Part shown: piece after piece, positions 41,594 through 50,456 of the stretch | Numbering within the stretch: the stretch's first letter is position 1 | Layout of the letters: each line of letters begins with the position of its first letter | DNA from: Miltoncostaea marina | Lineage (GTDB): Bacteria; Actinomycetota; Thermoleophilia; Miltoncostaeales; Miltoncostaeaceae | Assembly (NCBI RefSeq): GCF_018141525.1 | Contig: NZ_CP064655.1 | Span: forward strand, 1,240,001 to 1,304,000 | DNA: 64,000 nt | Direction: 5' to 3' | Made by a program: the position numbers and the translations under genes | Notes under the pieces: generated by a model | Databases searched by the model: none | What the model saw: only the letters and a program-made list of their open reading frames with translations | Told to the model about the DNA's origin: nothing

Positions 41594-41953
41594 CTACGGG
41601 AGCTGGAGCTCCCCGATGTTGCGGAGCACGTTGACCGTGGGGGCCATCGTGCGGAACGCGTCGTCCTTCTGGAGGACGCCCACCGTGGAGACCGGCGTCT
41701 CCTGCATGCGGGCCAGCATGGACGCGGCGTCCCGCGAGCGCGGGACGGCCTTGTAGGTGGAGACGAGGATGTGGTCGTAGCCACCCTCCTTGGCCGCCTC
41801 CAGGGGCTTCGGCCAGGTGGGGTCGCAGACGTCCACCTCCCAGCCTGCCTCCTTGAGCTTCTCGACGGCGGCCTCGGTGCCGGGGAAGCGGACCTTCCCC
41901 TCCTTGTTGAGGACCTCGTCGGTGGGAACGGTGACGAGCAGTAGTTTCGGCAT
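41594..41953 (-). CDS. Small alpha/beta protein of unknown function
   Basis: A 119-residue protein, PKLLLVTVPTDEVLNKEGKV, then AAVEKLKEAGWEVDVCDPTW, LEAAKEGGYDHILVSTYKAV, and TPVSTVGVLQKDDAFRTMAP. Alternating strands and helices suggest a receiver- or flavodoxin-like Rossmann fold, but no phospho-Asp motif or flavin loop is evident. ATG at 41953. Codon use is slightly less G/C-biased than neighbours. It is divergent from the nitroreductase gene, 224 bp apart; the two may share control. Family not recognised. Confidence 0.6.
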   Translation of the reverse strand: MPKLLLVTVPTDEVLNKEGKVRFPGTEAAVEKLKEAGWEVDVCDPTWPKPLEAAKEGGYDHILVSTYKAVPRSRDAASMLARMQETPVSTVGVLQKDDAFRTMAPTVNVLRNIGELQLP

Positions 41954-42177
41954 GAGGCGGGAGACTACCGACCGCGGCGTCCCTCTGCCGGGGCCGGGCG
42001 CCCCTCGCGGGCGTCCGCGGCCTGCGGGTCTTGGAGGGCGAAACGCGGTGTGCCCGAGCCGCTCGCAACTGTCGCCACGAGCGGGACCGCACGTGTAGAT
42101 TGGCCTCGCCGTGGCCGGGTCCGTGTGCAGCCCGCCACGTCGTGCACGAGCCAAGACCGAAACCCCAGGGGGGCCAG

Positions 42178-43188
42178 ATGTCCGTAAGCGCAGCCGATAT
42201 CCCCGACAAGAGCTTTCTCCAGACCGTCGGGGACCGTCGGAGCATCCGGTACTACGACCCGGAGCGGAAGGTCGAGGACTGGAAGATCCAGACGATGCTC
42301 CAGGCCGGGCGGATGGCCTCCTGCCAGGGGAACATCAACGCGACCGAGGCGATCGTCGTCGAGAAGGAGACCTGTGATCTCTGGGACGAGATCGAGGAGT
42401 GCGTCTCCGGCTTCAACGTCCAGATCATCAACCAGAGCTCGCACCTGATCTTCTGGCTGACGAACCTGAACGCGTGGTACGGCCGCGCCAACGACGGCCT
42501 CTCGACGCTCGCCCTCTCCGGCGCGCTCACCAAGTACCACGGCTGGAACTACGAGTTCACGATGACGCAGACCGTGCCGCGTCTGATGAGCTTCCCGACC
42601 GAGCGCACCGAGAACCTGCTCCGCTTCGAGAGCGGCCTCGCCGTGTGCCAGGCGATGCTCACCGGCGTCTCGCTCGACGTCGGCAGCATCCTCATCGCCT
42701 TCGGCCGCAAGCCGGGCGGCATCGAGAAGGCCTTCGGCCTCCCGCCGCACTACAAGTTCACCTGGGGCCACGCGGTGGGCTACCCGCTCGAGGACGCGAA
42801 GGGCGGCGGCCAGCGCCCCCGCCTCAAGTTCGAGAAGCTGTTCCACAAGGACGCCCACGGCACCCCGTACATGCCGGACCCCCAGCTCATGGAGGCCCTG
42901 AAGGAGAAGGGCATGATCCAGGAGCAGGCGCCGACCTCGGGCCGCATGGACGAGATCGAGCAGCTCGCCTCCCGCTTCTCGCGTGAGCCGGGCGTCGTCT
43001 CGTGGCCGGAGAAGGAGGTCCGCCGCCTGATGAACGACGACGACTGGGACTTCGGCCCGAACATCAAGAAGCGCGCCGAGGAGGTCCTCGCGCAGGGCAA
43101 CCTGCCGGACTACCCCGAGGAGATGCGCGAGACGTTCACCAAGCTCATGGAGGAGCACGGGATCGACGCGAGCAAGTACCTGAGCTAG
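42178..43188 (+). CDS. Nitroreductase-family flavoprotein with a long C-terminal extension
   Basis: A 336-residue nitroreductase-fold protein. It has the FMN-binding start KSFLQTVGDRRSIRYYDPER, the MLQAGRMASCQGNINATEAI motif, LLRFESGLAVCQAMLTGVSL and AFGLPPHYKFTWGHAVGYPL. About 110 residues after the core (LKFEKLFHKDAHGTPYMPDP to EEHGIDASKYLS) are unusual for the family and charged. It reduces nitro groups, quinones or flavins in relatives. ATG at 42178 after GGGGGGCCAG. Codon use is less G/C-extreme than the rest, which could mark highly expressed or acquired DNA. Confidence 0.85.
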   Translation: MSVSAADIPDKSFLQTVGDRRSIRYYDPERKVEDWKIQTMLQAGRMASCQGNINATEAIVVEKETCDLWDEIEECVSGFNVQIINQSSHLIFWLTNLNAWYGRANDGLSTLALSGALTKYHGWNYEFTMTQTVPRLMSFPTERTENLLRFESGLAVCQAMLTGVSLDVGSILIAFGRKPGGIEKAFGLPPHYKFTWGHAVGYPLEDAKGGGQRPRLKFEKLFHKDAHGTPYMPDPQLMEALKEKGMIQEQAPTSGRMDEIEQLASRFSREPGVVSWPEKEVRRLMNDDDWDFGPNIKKRAEEVLAQGNLPDYPEEMRETFTKLMEEHGIDASKYLS

Positions 43189-43214
43189 CCCGACCCGGCT
43201 CGGACGCGTCACCC

Positions 43215-43249
43215 GCGGCCCCCGTCCTCGCACCGAGGGCGGGGGCCGC
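43215..43249 (+). terminator. Terminator after the nitroreductase gene
   Basis: GCGGCCCCCG (43215-43224) and CGGGGGCCGC (43240-43249) form a 10-bp stem; inner CCTCG/CGAGG extends it. It lies 26 bp after the stop and before the tRNA. Confidence 0.7.
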
Positions 43250-43287
43250 GCCCGTTCCGGGCCGGCGCGCTAGCGTGCGGCCCGCGA

Positions 43288-43361
43288 GCGCCCGTAGCTC
43301 AGCTGGATAGAGCGACGGCCTTCTAAGCCGTGGGTCGCAGGTTCGAATCCTGCCGGGCGCG
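43288..43361 (+). tRNA. tRNA-Arg (anticodon UCU)
   Basis: A complete cloverleaf. The acceptor stem GCGCCCG pairs with CGGGCGC (43354-43360), the D arm is GCTC-AGCTGGATA-GAGC, the anticodon stem ACGGC/GCCGT carries loop CTTCTAA (anticodon TCT, reading AGA), and the T arm is GCAGG-TTCGAAT-CCTGC. Discriminator G at 43361. CCA is not encoded. AGA is a rare codon in so G/C-rich a genome, so this is a minor tRNA. Confidence 0.97.
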
Positions 43362-43597
43362 CCTCGGAGAGCGTCGCGAACGCGGGGCGTTTCCGTGCCC
43401 GCTGCGGCGTCGCGATCCCGTATGTGAAGGCGTCCGACGACGTTGCGTGGAGCTCTCGCGGCGTCTGGGCCGTTGCTGGAGACGTTGCGGGGGTGGGTGC
43501 TGGCGCCGGGCCGAGTGGGCCGACGACGGCGCTCCCGGGCGGGAACCGGCGGTCATCGTCCGGCCGCCCGACGCCGGCTCTGGTGCCGCGGATCCCC

Positions 43598-45184
43598 TCA
43601 CCGGCGCCGCGGCATGACGCCGTTCGCACCGAGCGCGAACACCAGCAGGCCGGCGAGCACGGCGGCGCCGACGCCGTACCGCAGGCCGTCGTCTGACTGT
43701 CCGACGTGGAGCACCCGGTCCCATGCGACGTGCAGCCGGCCACCGGGCAGTCCGGCCACGGGGGCGTCAGGGTCGCCGACATGGAGCTCGAGCGCCCGGT
43801 CGCCCTCGCCGTCGCCGTGCGCGCTCAACTGGATCGGGACCCGGCTCGCCACGAGGCGACCGCCGGTGCGGACCTCCCCGAGGGCGAACACGGCCACGTC
43901 CGCCTGCATCTCGGGCAGGTCACCGGAGCCGATCCCCGTGCGGCCGTGCTGCCAGACGTCGAGCCCCACCCCGCGCCAGGTCGTGTGCCGACCGCGTGGC
44001 TCGTTCACGAGCGCGGTGCTCGCGCGCACCTCGAACGCCTGGCCGGCCGGGTGCTCGATCGTGGCCTCCAGGAGGACGTCGTCGTGAGGCGGCTGCGGTG
44101 TCGTCCTGCGCCGGGAGTCCTCGACGCGCGCGCTGAGCGAGCTCTCGCTCGACGCCATCGGGCCACCGTCTCGCGGCGGGACCTCGATGGAGGCGGGCCC
44201 GGCGGCCTCGAGCGAGGCTGATCCGCTGGCGTCCGAGGCGGCCGGCAAGGCGATGAGCAGAGGAACGACGAGGACCAGCGGCAGCCCGGCGGCGGCCCGG
44301 AGGCCGGCGCGCGCACGTGGTCCACCGGCGGTGCTCGGTTGGCGCGCGCCGCGGAACAGGCGGGTCGCGGCGGTGAGCACCAGCGCCATGGCGGCCACGT
44401 AGACGGGCACGCTGATGAGCCACAGCTCGCGATAGCTGAGCCATTCCACCGTCGATGACGGCGGTGCCTCGTCGAGCAGGCGAAGCGGCGTATCGGGCAG
44501 CCCTGTCGGTCCGAGGTAATCGCCATAGGCAGCCCAGGCCAGCGCCAGGACGACGGCGCCCGAGAGCGCCCCCACCAGGTCGCGTCCCGCAAGGCTCCAC
44601 CACATGAGGATGATCGGGACCGTGATGGCGAACCGCATCACGAACCAGGTGACGCCCGGGAAGTCGCCGAGCGCGAGTGCCGCCCCGCCTCCGGCGAGCA
44701 CCAGGACGGCGATCGCCGTGATGAGCGCCGCGAGCGCGTCGCGCGCCGGGGGGCCGGTGTCCGCCGCGACAGGGCGTCGCCGCCGGAGCCACAGGGCGGT
44801 CAGGTAGCCCAGGTAGTACACGCTGAAATGGATCGGCAGGCCGGTGAGCCAGGTGTGCTCGAAGTCGAGCCAATGCGGTGAGGCGGGAAGGCCGATGGGG
44901 GCGAAGGACCAGTAATAGACGGTGAGGACGAGCGTCTGCGCGGCCGCGAGGATCGCCCCCCGGCCGGCTCCCAGACCGAGCCAGGCGGTGCCAAGGCCGA
45001 AGACGGTCGCGATCAGGAGCGTGTCCGTGATCCAGTAGCTCCAGTAGGGATCGTTCTCCCAGGCGAGTCCATGGCCGAGGGCCGCATCGATGAACATCGC
45101 GAACACGGCCGCCGGGATGGCGAACTTCGCGACCTCCCGAAGCGTCCAGGAGCGCGGCGTCTCCTCGCTGCCCGCTTCCGTCAT
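43598..45184 (-). CDS. Multi-spanning membrane protein with extracytoplasmic C-terminal domain
   Basis: A 528-residue protein. About nine helices occupy residues 15-320 (FAIPAAVFAMFIDAALGHGL, TDTLLIATVFGLGTAWLGLG, HFSVYYLGYLTALWLRRRR, ALAALITAIAVLVLAGGGAA, ISVPVYVAAMALVLTAATRL, AAAGLPLVLVVPLLIALPAA). Then follows a soluble domain (VLLEATIEHPAGQAFEVRAS, TTWRGVGLDVWQHGRTGIGS, RVPIQLSAHGDGEGDRALEL) and a last helix near YGVGAAVLAGLLVFALGANG. ATG 45184 was chosen for GGAG 6 bases upstream; ATG 45196 and 45211 are also in frame. Codon use is less biased than in the rest of the window. No family recognised. Confidence 0.7.
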   Translation of the reverse strand: MTEAGSEETPRSWTLREVAKFAIPAAVFAMFIDAALGHGLAWENDPYWSYWITDTLLIATVFGLGTAWLGLGAGRGAILAAAQTLVLTVYYWSFAPIGLPASPHWLDFEHTWLTGLPIHFSVYYLGYLTALWLRRRRPVAADTGPPARDALAALITAIAVLVLAGGGAALALGDFPGVTWFVMRFAITVPIILMWWSLAGRDLVGALSGAVVLALAWAAYGDYLGPTGLPDTPLRLLDEAPPSSTVEWLSYRELWLISVPVYVAAMALVLTAATRLFRGARQPSTAGGPRARAGLRAAAGLPLVLVVPLLIALPAASDASGSASLEAAGPASIEVPPRDGGPMASSESSLSARVEDSRRRTTPQPPHDDVLLEATIEHPAGQAFEVRASTALVNEPRGRHTTWRGVGLDVWQHGRTGIGSGDLPEMQADVAVFALGEVRTGGRLVASRVPIQLSAHGDGEGDRALELHVGDPDAPVAGLPGGRLHVAWDRVLHVGQSDDGLRYGVGAAVLAGLLVFALGANGVMPRRR

Positions 45185-46247
45185 CTCGTTCTCCATCCCT
45201 CGGCGTGGCATCGTGGCTACATACGGCGATCCAACAGCGGTGCGGCCGGCCGGTCGATGTTCGTTTACCTTCCATTGACGGAAATGCGCCGCATGTTGAC
45301 GAGCTGTTTGCAGCCCACCGTCGGATCGAGGGCCGACGCGATGCGCGTCGGCGTGCTCGAGGGGGCCGCTCCTCGGGCCGCCGCCACGGTCCGCTCGGCT
45401 CGGAGGGGCGCCGCCGGACATGGTCGGCGCGGGCTCCGAGGTCGGGCCCGGGAGGATGCTGCCGCACACCCACGCCGCTCTTCGGGGCCCTCGACCGGCG
45501 GCCCCGTACACCCGCGCGGGCTGTCGAGGTGTTCCGGATGGCGGGGGTCGGCTCGCGGCGTGGTCGGATGCTCGGCCTTCGCTGGCGGACCTGGACTTCG
45601 CGGTGCGCACGGTCGCGGTCGCCCGCGCCGTCGAGCGGGGGCGCGGGCGCGGCGGCGCCCCGCCGCGGCGGAGCGTCACGGCGCCGACGAGCGGCAGGCC
45701 CCGCCGGGTGGCCCCCTCGCGGAGGCTCGGGACGCGCGTGGCGGGCTGGTACGCCGGGAGCGTCATCGCGAGCGGGTCCTCAGGGACCGGCGACGTCCGG
45801 CTCGGCCGCGATGGCGGCCGATGGACGGGACCACGTGCGCGGAAGCGCGAACCCGGTGACGGCGCTCGCCGGCGAGTTCCAGGCACCGGCCGCTCGCCGG
45901 TCCGTCGCGCCCAGGGCAGCGGCGGTCAGGACGCTGTGGGCCTGGCTCCATGCACGGTCGAGGGGGGCGACGAGGACCCCCTCGACGAGCCCACGACCCT
46001 GCTCGCGGCACGGATGAGCTGATGCCCTCTCGCCTCGGCGCGCGCGGGGTGGGGGCTCGCCTGGCCGACGACGACCGACGGCGCGTGGCCGTCAGGTCTC
46101 GCGCGGCGAGGTCCGTGGCGAGGCTTCGGGCGACCGCGCTCCGAAGCGCCGATCTCCGGGTGCTTCACTTCGCGCTGGACCATCCGGGCGCGCCTGCAGC
46201 GGCCGCATCGCGCGTGGGGCACGGGCCCGGCCGCTAGCGTCCGACCC
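45185..46247. other. 1-kb region without a convincing gene
   Basis: Open frames exist on both strands but their products are Arg/Pro/Gly-rich with no family features, and none has a good ribosome site. The first 130 bp are the least G/C-rich DNA here and probably hold the promoter of the membrane protein: TTCC-ATTGAC-GGAA (45270-45283) and ATGCG-C-CGCAT (45284-45294) are adjacent inverted repeats. The rest may be degraded coding sequence. No copy of the tRNA 3' end is present. Confidence 0.55.
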
Positions 46248-46658
46248 ATGGGCAGCGGCCGGCTCTCGCGTCACGCCGTCAGCGCCTCGGTCGTGGCGGG
46301 CGGCGCCGCCGGCGCGCTCCTGCGGTTCGGCCTCGACCAGGCGCTGCCGGTCCGGCCGGGCGGCTGGCCGTGGGCGACCTTCACCGCCAACCTGGTGGGC
46401 GCCGCGCTGCTCGGCTACGTGGCGACGCGCCTCCTGGAGCGGCTGCCGCCGAGCCCCCGCATGCGGCCGCTGCTCGGCACCGGGCTGTGCGGCGCGCTGA
46501 CGACGTTCTCCTCGCTGCAGGTCGAGGCGATCGGGCTCGCCCGCGACGGCCACCCGGGGCTCGCGGCGACCTACGTCGGCACGTCGATCGGGGGCGGCCT
46601 GCTGTGCGTGGTCCTGGCCGGCGCGCTCGTGCGCCGCGCGCGGCTGGGGGCGGCCTGA
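46248..46658 (+). CDS. crcB: Fluoride channel FluC/CrcB, first subunit
   Basis: A 136-residue fluoride channel subunit with four helices, [20 protein letters not shown] (with the start-Arg), [20 protein letters not shown] (the conserved Asn), [20 protein letters not shown] (Phe box TTFSS with the central Na+ site), and [20 protein letters not shown]. FluC dimers export F-. ATG at 46248. The second subunit follows 5 bp later, so the channel is probably a heterodimer, as in other actinobacteria with paired genes. Confidence 0.93.
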   Translation: MGSGRLSRHAVSASVVAGGAAGALLRFGLDQALPVRPGGWPWATFTANLVGAALLGYVATRLLERLPPSPRMRPLLGTGLCGALTTFSSLQVEAIGLARDGHPGLAATYVGTSIGGGLLCVVLAGALVRRARLGAA

Positions 46659-46663
46659 CCACG

Positions 46664-47023
46664 GTGCTGCAGGCCCTCGGCGTCGCGGGCCTCGGCGGCC
46701 TGGCCGCACTCGCACGCTTCCTGCTCGACGGCGCGGTGTCGCGGCGGCTCGGCGGCGACCTGCCGTGGGGCACGCTCGCGGTCAACGCGGTCGGCGCGTT
46801 CCTGGCGGGCCTGCTGGCGGGGGCCGCGCCCGGCGAGACCTGGCGGGTGCTGGTCGCCGTGGCGGCGCTCGGCTCGTTCAGCACCTTCTCGACCTGGATG
46901 CTCGAGACCCAGCGCCTGGCCGAGGAGGGCCGGCCGGTGCTGGCGGCGGCCAACCTCGTGCTGCCGCTGGCCGCCGGCATCGCCCTGGCGGGGGCGGGCT
47001 GGGCGATCGGCGCCCGGCTGTGA
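46664..47023 (+). CDS. crcB: Fluoride channel FluC/CrcB, second subunit
   Basis: A 119-residue subunit with LGVAGLGGLAALARFLLDGA, WGTLAVNAVGAFLAGLLAGA, ALGSFSTFSTWMLETQRLAE (Phe box FSTFS), and AAANLVLPLAAGIALAGAGW. GTG 46664 gives a normal N-terminus; a CTG overlapping the upstream TGA (46655) is less likely. It overlaps the next gene's GTG by 4 bp. With the first subunit it should form the dual-topology fluoride exit pore. Confidence 0.92.
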   Translation: MLQALGVAGLGGLAALARFLLDGAVSRRLGGDLPWGTLAVNAVGAFLAGLLAGAAPGETWRVLVAVAALGSFSTFSTWMLETQRLAEEGRPVLAAANLVLPLAAGIALAGAGWAIGARL

Positions 47024-48099
47024 GCGCCGAAGGCCTCAAGCTGGTGGTGCACTTCGGCGAGAGCGACCGGGCGGGCGGGCGCCTGCTCGCCGACGCCCTG
47101 ATGGACCTGTGCGGGCGCCACGGGGTGCTCGCGTCGGTGCTGATGCGCGGGGTCGAGGGGTTCGGCGTCAAGCACCGGCTGCGCACCGACCGGCTGCTGA
47201 CCCTCTCCGACGACCTGCCGCTCGTCGCGGTGGCGGTGGACGTCGCGGAGCGGATCGAGCGGCTGGTCCCCGAGGTCGCCGCGATCGTGGGGCACGGGCT
47301 GGTCACCCTCGAGCGCGTCGTCGTGGCGGACCCGCGGCAGGGCGGCGACCTCGGCGCGCCCGGCGACGCGGACGTCAAGCTCGTCGTCTACTGCGGGCGG
47401 TCGGAGCGGCGCGACGGCCGCACGGCGCTCCGCGCCGCGCTCGCGACGCTGCGCGAGGCGGGGGTGCCCGGCGCCACGGCCCTCGCGGGGCTCGACGGCA
47501 CCATCGCCCGCGAGCGCCACCGGGCGCGCTTCCTCGCCCGCAACGCGCGGGTGCCGGCGATGGTGCTGAGCGTCGGCCCCCCGGAGCGCTACGCCGAGCT
47601 GCTGCCCCGCCTGGGCGACGCGCTGCCCGGGCCCCACGTCGTGACCGTGGAGCGCGTGCGCGTGGTGCGGCACGACGGGCGGGTCACCGGCGAGCCGCCC
47701 GCCGTGCCGGCGCGCGACGCGCGGGGACTGGCCATGTGGCAGCGGGTCTCGGTGCTCGCCGGCGAGTGGGAGCGCTGGGACGGCGCGCCCCTGCACGCCC
47801 AGCTCGTCCGCCGGCTGCGCGAGGCCGGGGCCGCCGGCGCCACCGTGCTGCGGGGCGTGGCGGGGCACTCCGCCGGGCGTCCCGCCCACGGCGACCGGCT
47901 GCTCGCCGTGCGGCGGCGCACGCCGGTGCTCGTGACCTTCATCGACACGGTGCCGGAGATCGCGCGGCTCTGGCCGCTCGTGGCGCGGGCGACGGCGACG
48001 ACCGGCCTCGTCACGTGCGAGGTCGTGCCCGCCGCGCGCGCGGCGGGGCCCGCCGGGGTCAGCGGGGGGCTCGCGCTGGCGGATCCGCGCGGCGGCTGA
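47020..48099 (+). CDS. Triple-DUF190 protein of the fluoride operon
   Basis: A 359-residue protein made of three DUF190 units of about 110 residues: LKLVVHFGESDRAGGRLLAD..., VKLVVYCGRSERRDGRTALR..., and WQRVSVLAGEWERWDGAPLH... Each has the conserved leading strand, the ALMDLCGRHGVLASVLMRGV-like helix and strand, and a VLVTFIDTVPEI-like end. DUF190 proteins (PII-like ferredoxin fold) are usually single-domain and sit beside crcB. A covalent trimer could mimic a PII trimer in one chain. GTG overlaps the crcB stop. Role probably regulatory for fluoride export. Confidence 0.85.
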   Translation: MSAEGLKLVVHFGESDRAGGRLLADALMDLCGRHGVLASVLMRGVEGFGVKHRLRTDRLLTLSDDLPLVAVAVDVAERIERLVPEVAAIVGHGLVTLERVVVADPRQGGDLGAPGDADVKLVVYCGRSERRDGRTALRAALATLREAGVPGATALAGLDGTIARERHRARFLARNARVPAMVLSVGPPERYAELLPRLGDALPGPHVVTVERVRVVRHDGRVTGEPPAVPARDARGLAMWQRVSVLAGEWERWDGAPLHAQLVRRLREAGAAGATVLRGVAGHSAGRPAHGDRLLAVRRRTPVLVTFIDTVPEIARLWPLVARATATTGLVTCEVVPAARAAGPAGVSGGLALADPRGG

Positions 48100-48208
48100 A
48101 GCGCGGGCGCGGGCGCGCGCCGGGCGGGCCGATCCGCCTGCCGGGCGTCGCGGCCATCATGTACCAGCGAGGATGGGCCTGACGCGTCGACGATCGGGGG
48201 ACCTGGGC

Positions 48209-48514
48209 ATGTCTGCACCGGAGATCACGGACGACCGGGAGCGCTCCCGGCTCGAGCTGCGCGTGGACGGCGAGCTCGCCGGCTGGCTCGACTACCGCCC
48301 CACCGGCCAGGTGGTCATCATCGCCCACACGGAGGTGCTCCCGGGGCACGAGGGCGCGGGGCTCGGCGGGCTGCTCGTGCGGCGCGCCCTCGACGACGCC
48401 CGGGCCGCCGGGGCGGGCGCCGTCGCGACGTGCCCGTTCGCCGCCGCCTACATCGACCGGCACCCGGAGCTCGGGGAGTACCTCGCGCCGTGGGCGCGCC
48501 GCTCCGGCCGCTGA
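48209..48514 (+). CDS. YjdJ-type GNAT-like N-acetyltransferase
   Basis: A 101-residue minimal GNAT of the Gcn5-related YjdJ group: SRLELRVDGELAGWLDYRPT, VVIIAHTEVLPGHEGAGLGG with the acetyl-CoA loop GHEGAGLGG, LLVRRALDDARAAG, and VATCPFAAAYIDRHPELGEY. The P-F-A-x-x-Y-I-x-R-HPE-Y motif is characteristic. ATG 48209; ATG 48173 would add 12 residues. Substrate unknown. Confidence 0.88.
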   Translation: MSAPEITDDRERSRLELRVDGELAGWLDYRPTGQVVIIAHTEVLPGHEGAGLGGLLVRRALDDARAAGAGAVATCPFAAAYIDRHPELGEYLAPWARRSGR

Positions 48515-48542
48515 CCCGCCCGCCGGCCCGCCGCCCGCCCCG

Positions 48543-49244
48543 TCAGGACGCCCCGGCCTCCCGGGGCGGCAGCCGGCCGCCGGCGGCGAGGCGCATGAGG
48601 GGGGAGTCGAAGTCGACGTCGGCCGCCGTGCGCTCGGCGCGGGCCGCGTCGCCCGCGAAGCGGTGGTCGTGGCCCGACCAGGTGCGGTCCGCCACGGCCC
48701 GCGCGACCCCGGCGCCGACGACGACCGCCAGCTCGGCCGCCGCCCGCTGGATGCGCCTGCCGAGCTCGGCCGAGCCCCAGTCCTCGGGCGCGGCGTAGAC
48801 CGAGGTCGGCAGCGTGAGCGCCCGCATGTAGGCGAACAGCGGCCGCATGTGGTCGTCGACCACGAGCGAGTGGCGCGGGGAGCCGCCCGTCGCGGCCAGC
48901 AGCACGGGCGTGGCGATGAGGAGGTCCTCGTCGAGCACGTCGACGAACGACTTGAGCAGCCCGCTGACGCCGGCCTTGTAGACGGGCGTCGCCACGATGA
49001 GCCCGTCGGCGGCCGCCAGCCGGTCGATGGCCTCCTGCACCGCCTGGCCGGGGAAGCCGGCGACGAGGGCGCGGGCCGTGTCGGCCGCCAGCGGCCCCAG
49101 CTCGACGACGCTCACGGTCGCCGGGGTCCCCGCCTCGGCGAGCAGGTCGAGGCCCGCCTGGGCGATGCGGTCGGCGAGCGCGCGCGTGGAGGACGGGGTG
49201 CCCGTGCCGGCGCTGACGACGACGAGGCGCGTGGGCCCGGCCAT
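48543..49244 (-). CDS. FMN reductase, partner of the LLM monooxygenase
   Basis: A 233-residue NADPH:FMN reductase of the CE1759/SsuE-like group. RLVVVSAGTGTPSSTRALAD forms the phosphate loop, and GLIVATPVYKAGVSGLLKSF, LLAATGGSPRHSLVVDDHMR and LFAYMRALTLPTSVYAA are the family's other landmarks. ATG 49244; it follows the LLM gene by 2 bp, so the two form an operon. It supplies reduced FMN to the monooxygenase. A typical two-component system. Confidence 0.92.
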   Translation of the reverse strand: MAGPTRLVVVSAGTGTPSSTRALADRIAQAGLDLLAEAGTPATVSVVELGPLAADTARALVAGFPGQAVQEAIDRLAAADGLIVATPVYKAGVSGLLKSFVDVLDEDLLIATPVLLAATGGSPRHSLVVDDHMRPLFAYMRALTLPTSVYAAPEDWGSAELGRRIQRAAAELAVVVGAGVARAVADRTWSGHDHRFAGDAARAERTAADVDFDSPLMRLAAGGRLPPREAGAS

Positions 49245-49246
49245 GC

Positions 49247-50437
49247 TCAGCGCACCAGCGGGCGGTCGGCGAGGACGCCCGGGTCGGTGTCCAGGTAGGG
49301 CGACGTGCCGGTGAGGTTGTCGCCGCGGTTCGGGTTGGGGCGCGCCTGACGGGGCTCCGCGTCGCCGTAGGTCGCGCGCACGAGGCTCGCGTGCGTCGGC
49401 GCGTCCGGCACGCCGGGGGCCCGGCGGGCGGCCATCTCCCTGCGCAGCACCGGCACCACCTCGGTGCCGAGCAGCTCGACCTGCTCGAGCGCCATCTCCA
49501 CGGGCAGGCCGGCGTGGTCGACGATCCACAGCTGGCGCTGGTAGTCGCCGAAGCCCTCCTGGAAGCCGAGCGTCTTCTCGATCACCTCCTGCGGGCTGCC
49601 CACCGAGAGCGGGGTCGCACGCATGAACTCCTCCAGGTCGTAGCTCGCCCCGTAGAGCGGCGAGCCCTCGAAGTAGGGGCGGAAGGTGCGGACGGCGTCC
49701 TGCGAGCGCCGGGCGATGAACGCCTGGCCGCCGAGCCCCACGATCGCCTGCTCGGGCGTGCCGTGGCCGTGGTGGGCGAAGCGCTGCCGGTAGAACTCCA
49801 CGAGCGGCTTGAAGTGCAGGTTGGGCGCGAGGATGTTGTTGGCGAAGTAGCCGTTGCCGTAGTAGGCGGCCTGCTCGGCGATCTCCGGGGTGCGGATGGC
49901 GCCGTGCCACACGAAGGGCGGCACGCCGTCGAGTGGCCGGGGGATCGAGGTGAATCCCTGCAGCGGCGTCCGAAAGGCGCCCTCCCAGTCCACCACGTCC
50001 TCGCGCCACAGCCGGTGGAGCAGGTTGTAGTGCTCCAGCGCCAGCTCGACGCCCCGGCGGATGTCCTGGCCGAACCACGGGTAGACCGGCACGGTGTTGC
50101 CGCGGCCCAGCATCAGGTCGACGCGGCCCTTCGCCAGGTGCTGGAGCATCGCGTAGTCCTCGGCGACCTTCACCGGGTCGTTCGTGGTGATGAGGGTCAC
50201 CGCGGTGGAGAGGACGATCCGCTCCGTGACGGCGGCGATGTGCGCGAGCAGCGTGGTCGGCGACGACGAGAAGAACGGCGGGTTGTGGTGCTCGCCGATC
50301 GCGAACACGTCGAGCCCCACCTCGTCGGCGCGCTTCGCGATCCGCACGATCGCGTCGATGCGCTCGGCCTCGCTCGGCGTCCTGCCGGTGACCGCGTCCT
50401 TCGTGATGTCGCTGACCGAGAAGATCCCGAACTGCAT
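49247..50437 (-). CDS. LLM-class flavin-dependent monooxygenase
   Basis: A 396-residue luciferase-like monooxygenase: FGIFSVSDITKDAVTGRTPS, DVFAIGEHHNPPFFSSSPTT, RIVLSTAVTLITTNDPVKVA, GRVDLMLGRGNTVPVYPWFG and PFVWHGAIRTPEIAEQAAYY are typical. It uses FMNH2 supplied by the reductase gene 2 bp downstream. The C-terminal 50 residues (HASLVRATYGDAEPRQARPN) are unusual for the family. ATG 50437. The promoter region carries a near-palindrome that matches the MarR site at 28308 and abuts the -10 box, so its expression is probably controlled by that MarR. Substrate not predicted. Confidence 0.93.
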   Translation of the reverse strand: MQFGIFSVSDITKDAVTGRTPSEAERIDAIVRIAKRADEVGLDVFAIGEHHNPPFFSSSPTTLLAHIAAVTERIVLSTAVTLITTNDPVKVAEDYAMLQHLAKGRVDLMLGRGNTVPVYPWFGQDIRRGVELALEHYNLLHRLWREDVVDWEGAFRTPLQGFTSIPRPLDGVPPFVWHGAIRTPEIAEQAAYYGNGYFANNILAPNLHFKPLVEFYRQRFAHHGHGTPEQAIVGLGGQAFIARRSQDAVRTFRPYFEGSPLYGASYDLEEFMRATPLSVGSPQEVIEKTLGFQEGFGDYQRQLWIVDHAGLPVEMALEQVELLGTEVVPVLRREMAARRAPGVPDAPTHASLVRATYGDAEPRQARPNPNRGDNLTGTSPYLDTDPGVLADRPLVR

Positions 50438-50456
50438 CGCCCACCGCCCTCGTCTG

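Noticed and set aside
43270-43782. Minus-strand frame ending in a GFEPATHGLEGR-type peptide
   Set aside because: This is the antisense translation of the tRNA-Arg gene, a common false protein.
45420-46022. Open frames in the 45.2-46.2 kb region on both strands
   Set aside because: Low-complexity Arg/Gly/Pro products, no homology-like motifs and no ribosome sites.
46160-46247. Fluoride riboswitch upstream of crcB
   Set aside because: I looked for the conserved GGNGAUGGNGUUCCNCC-like start and the matching loop and do not see them.
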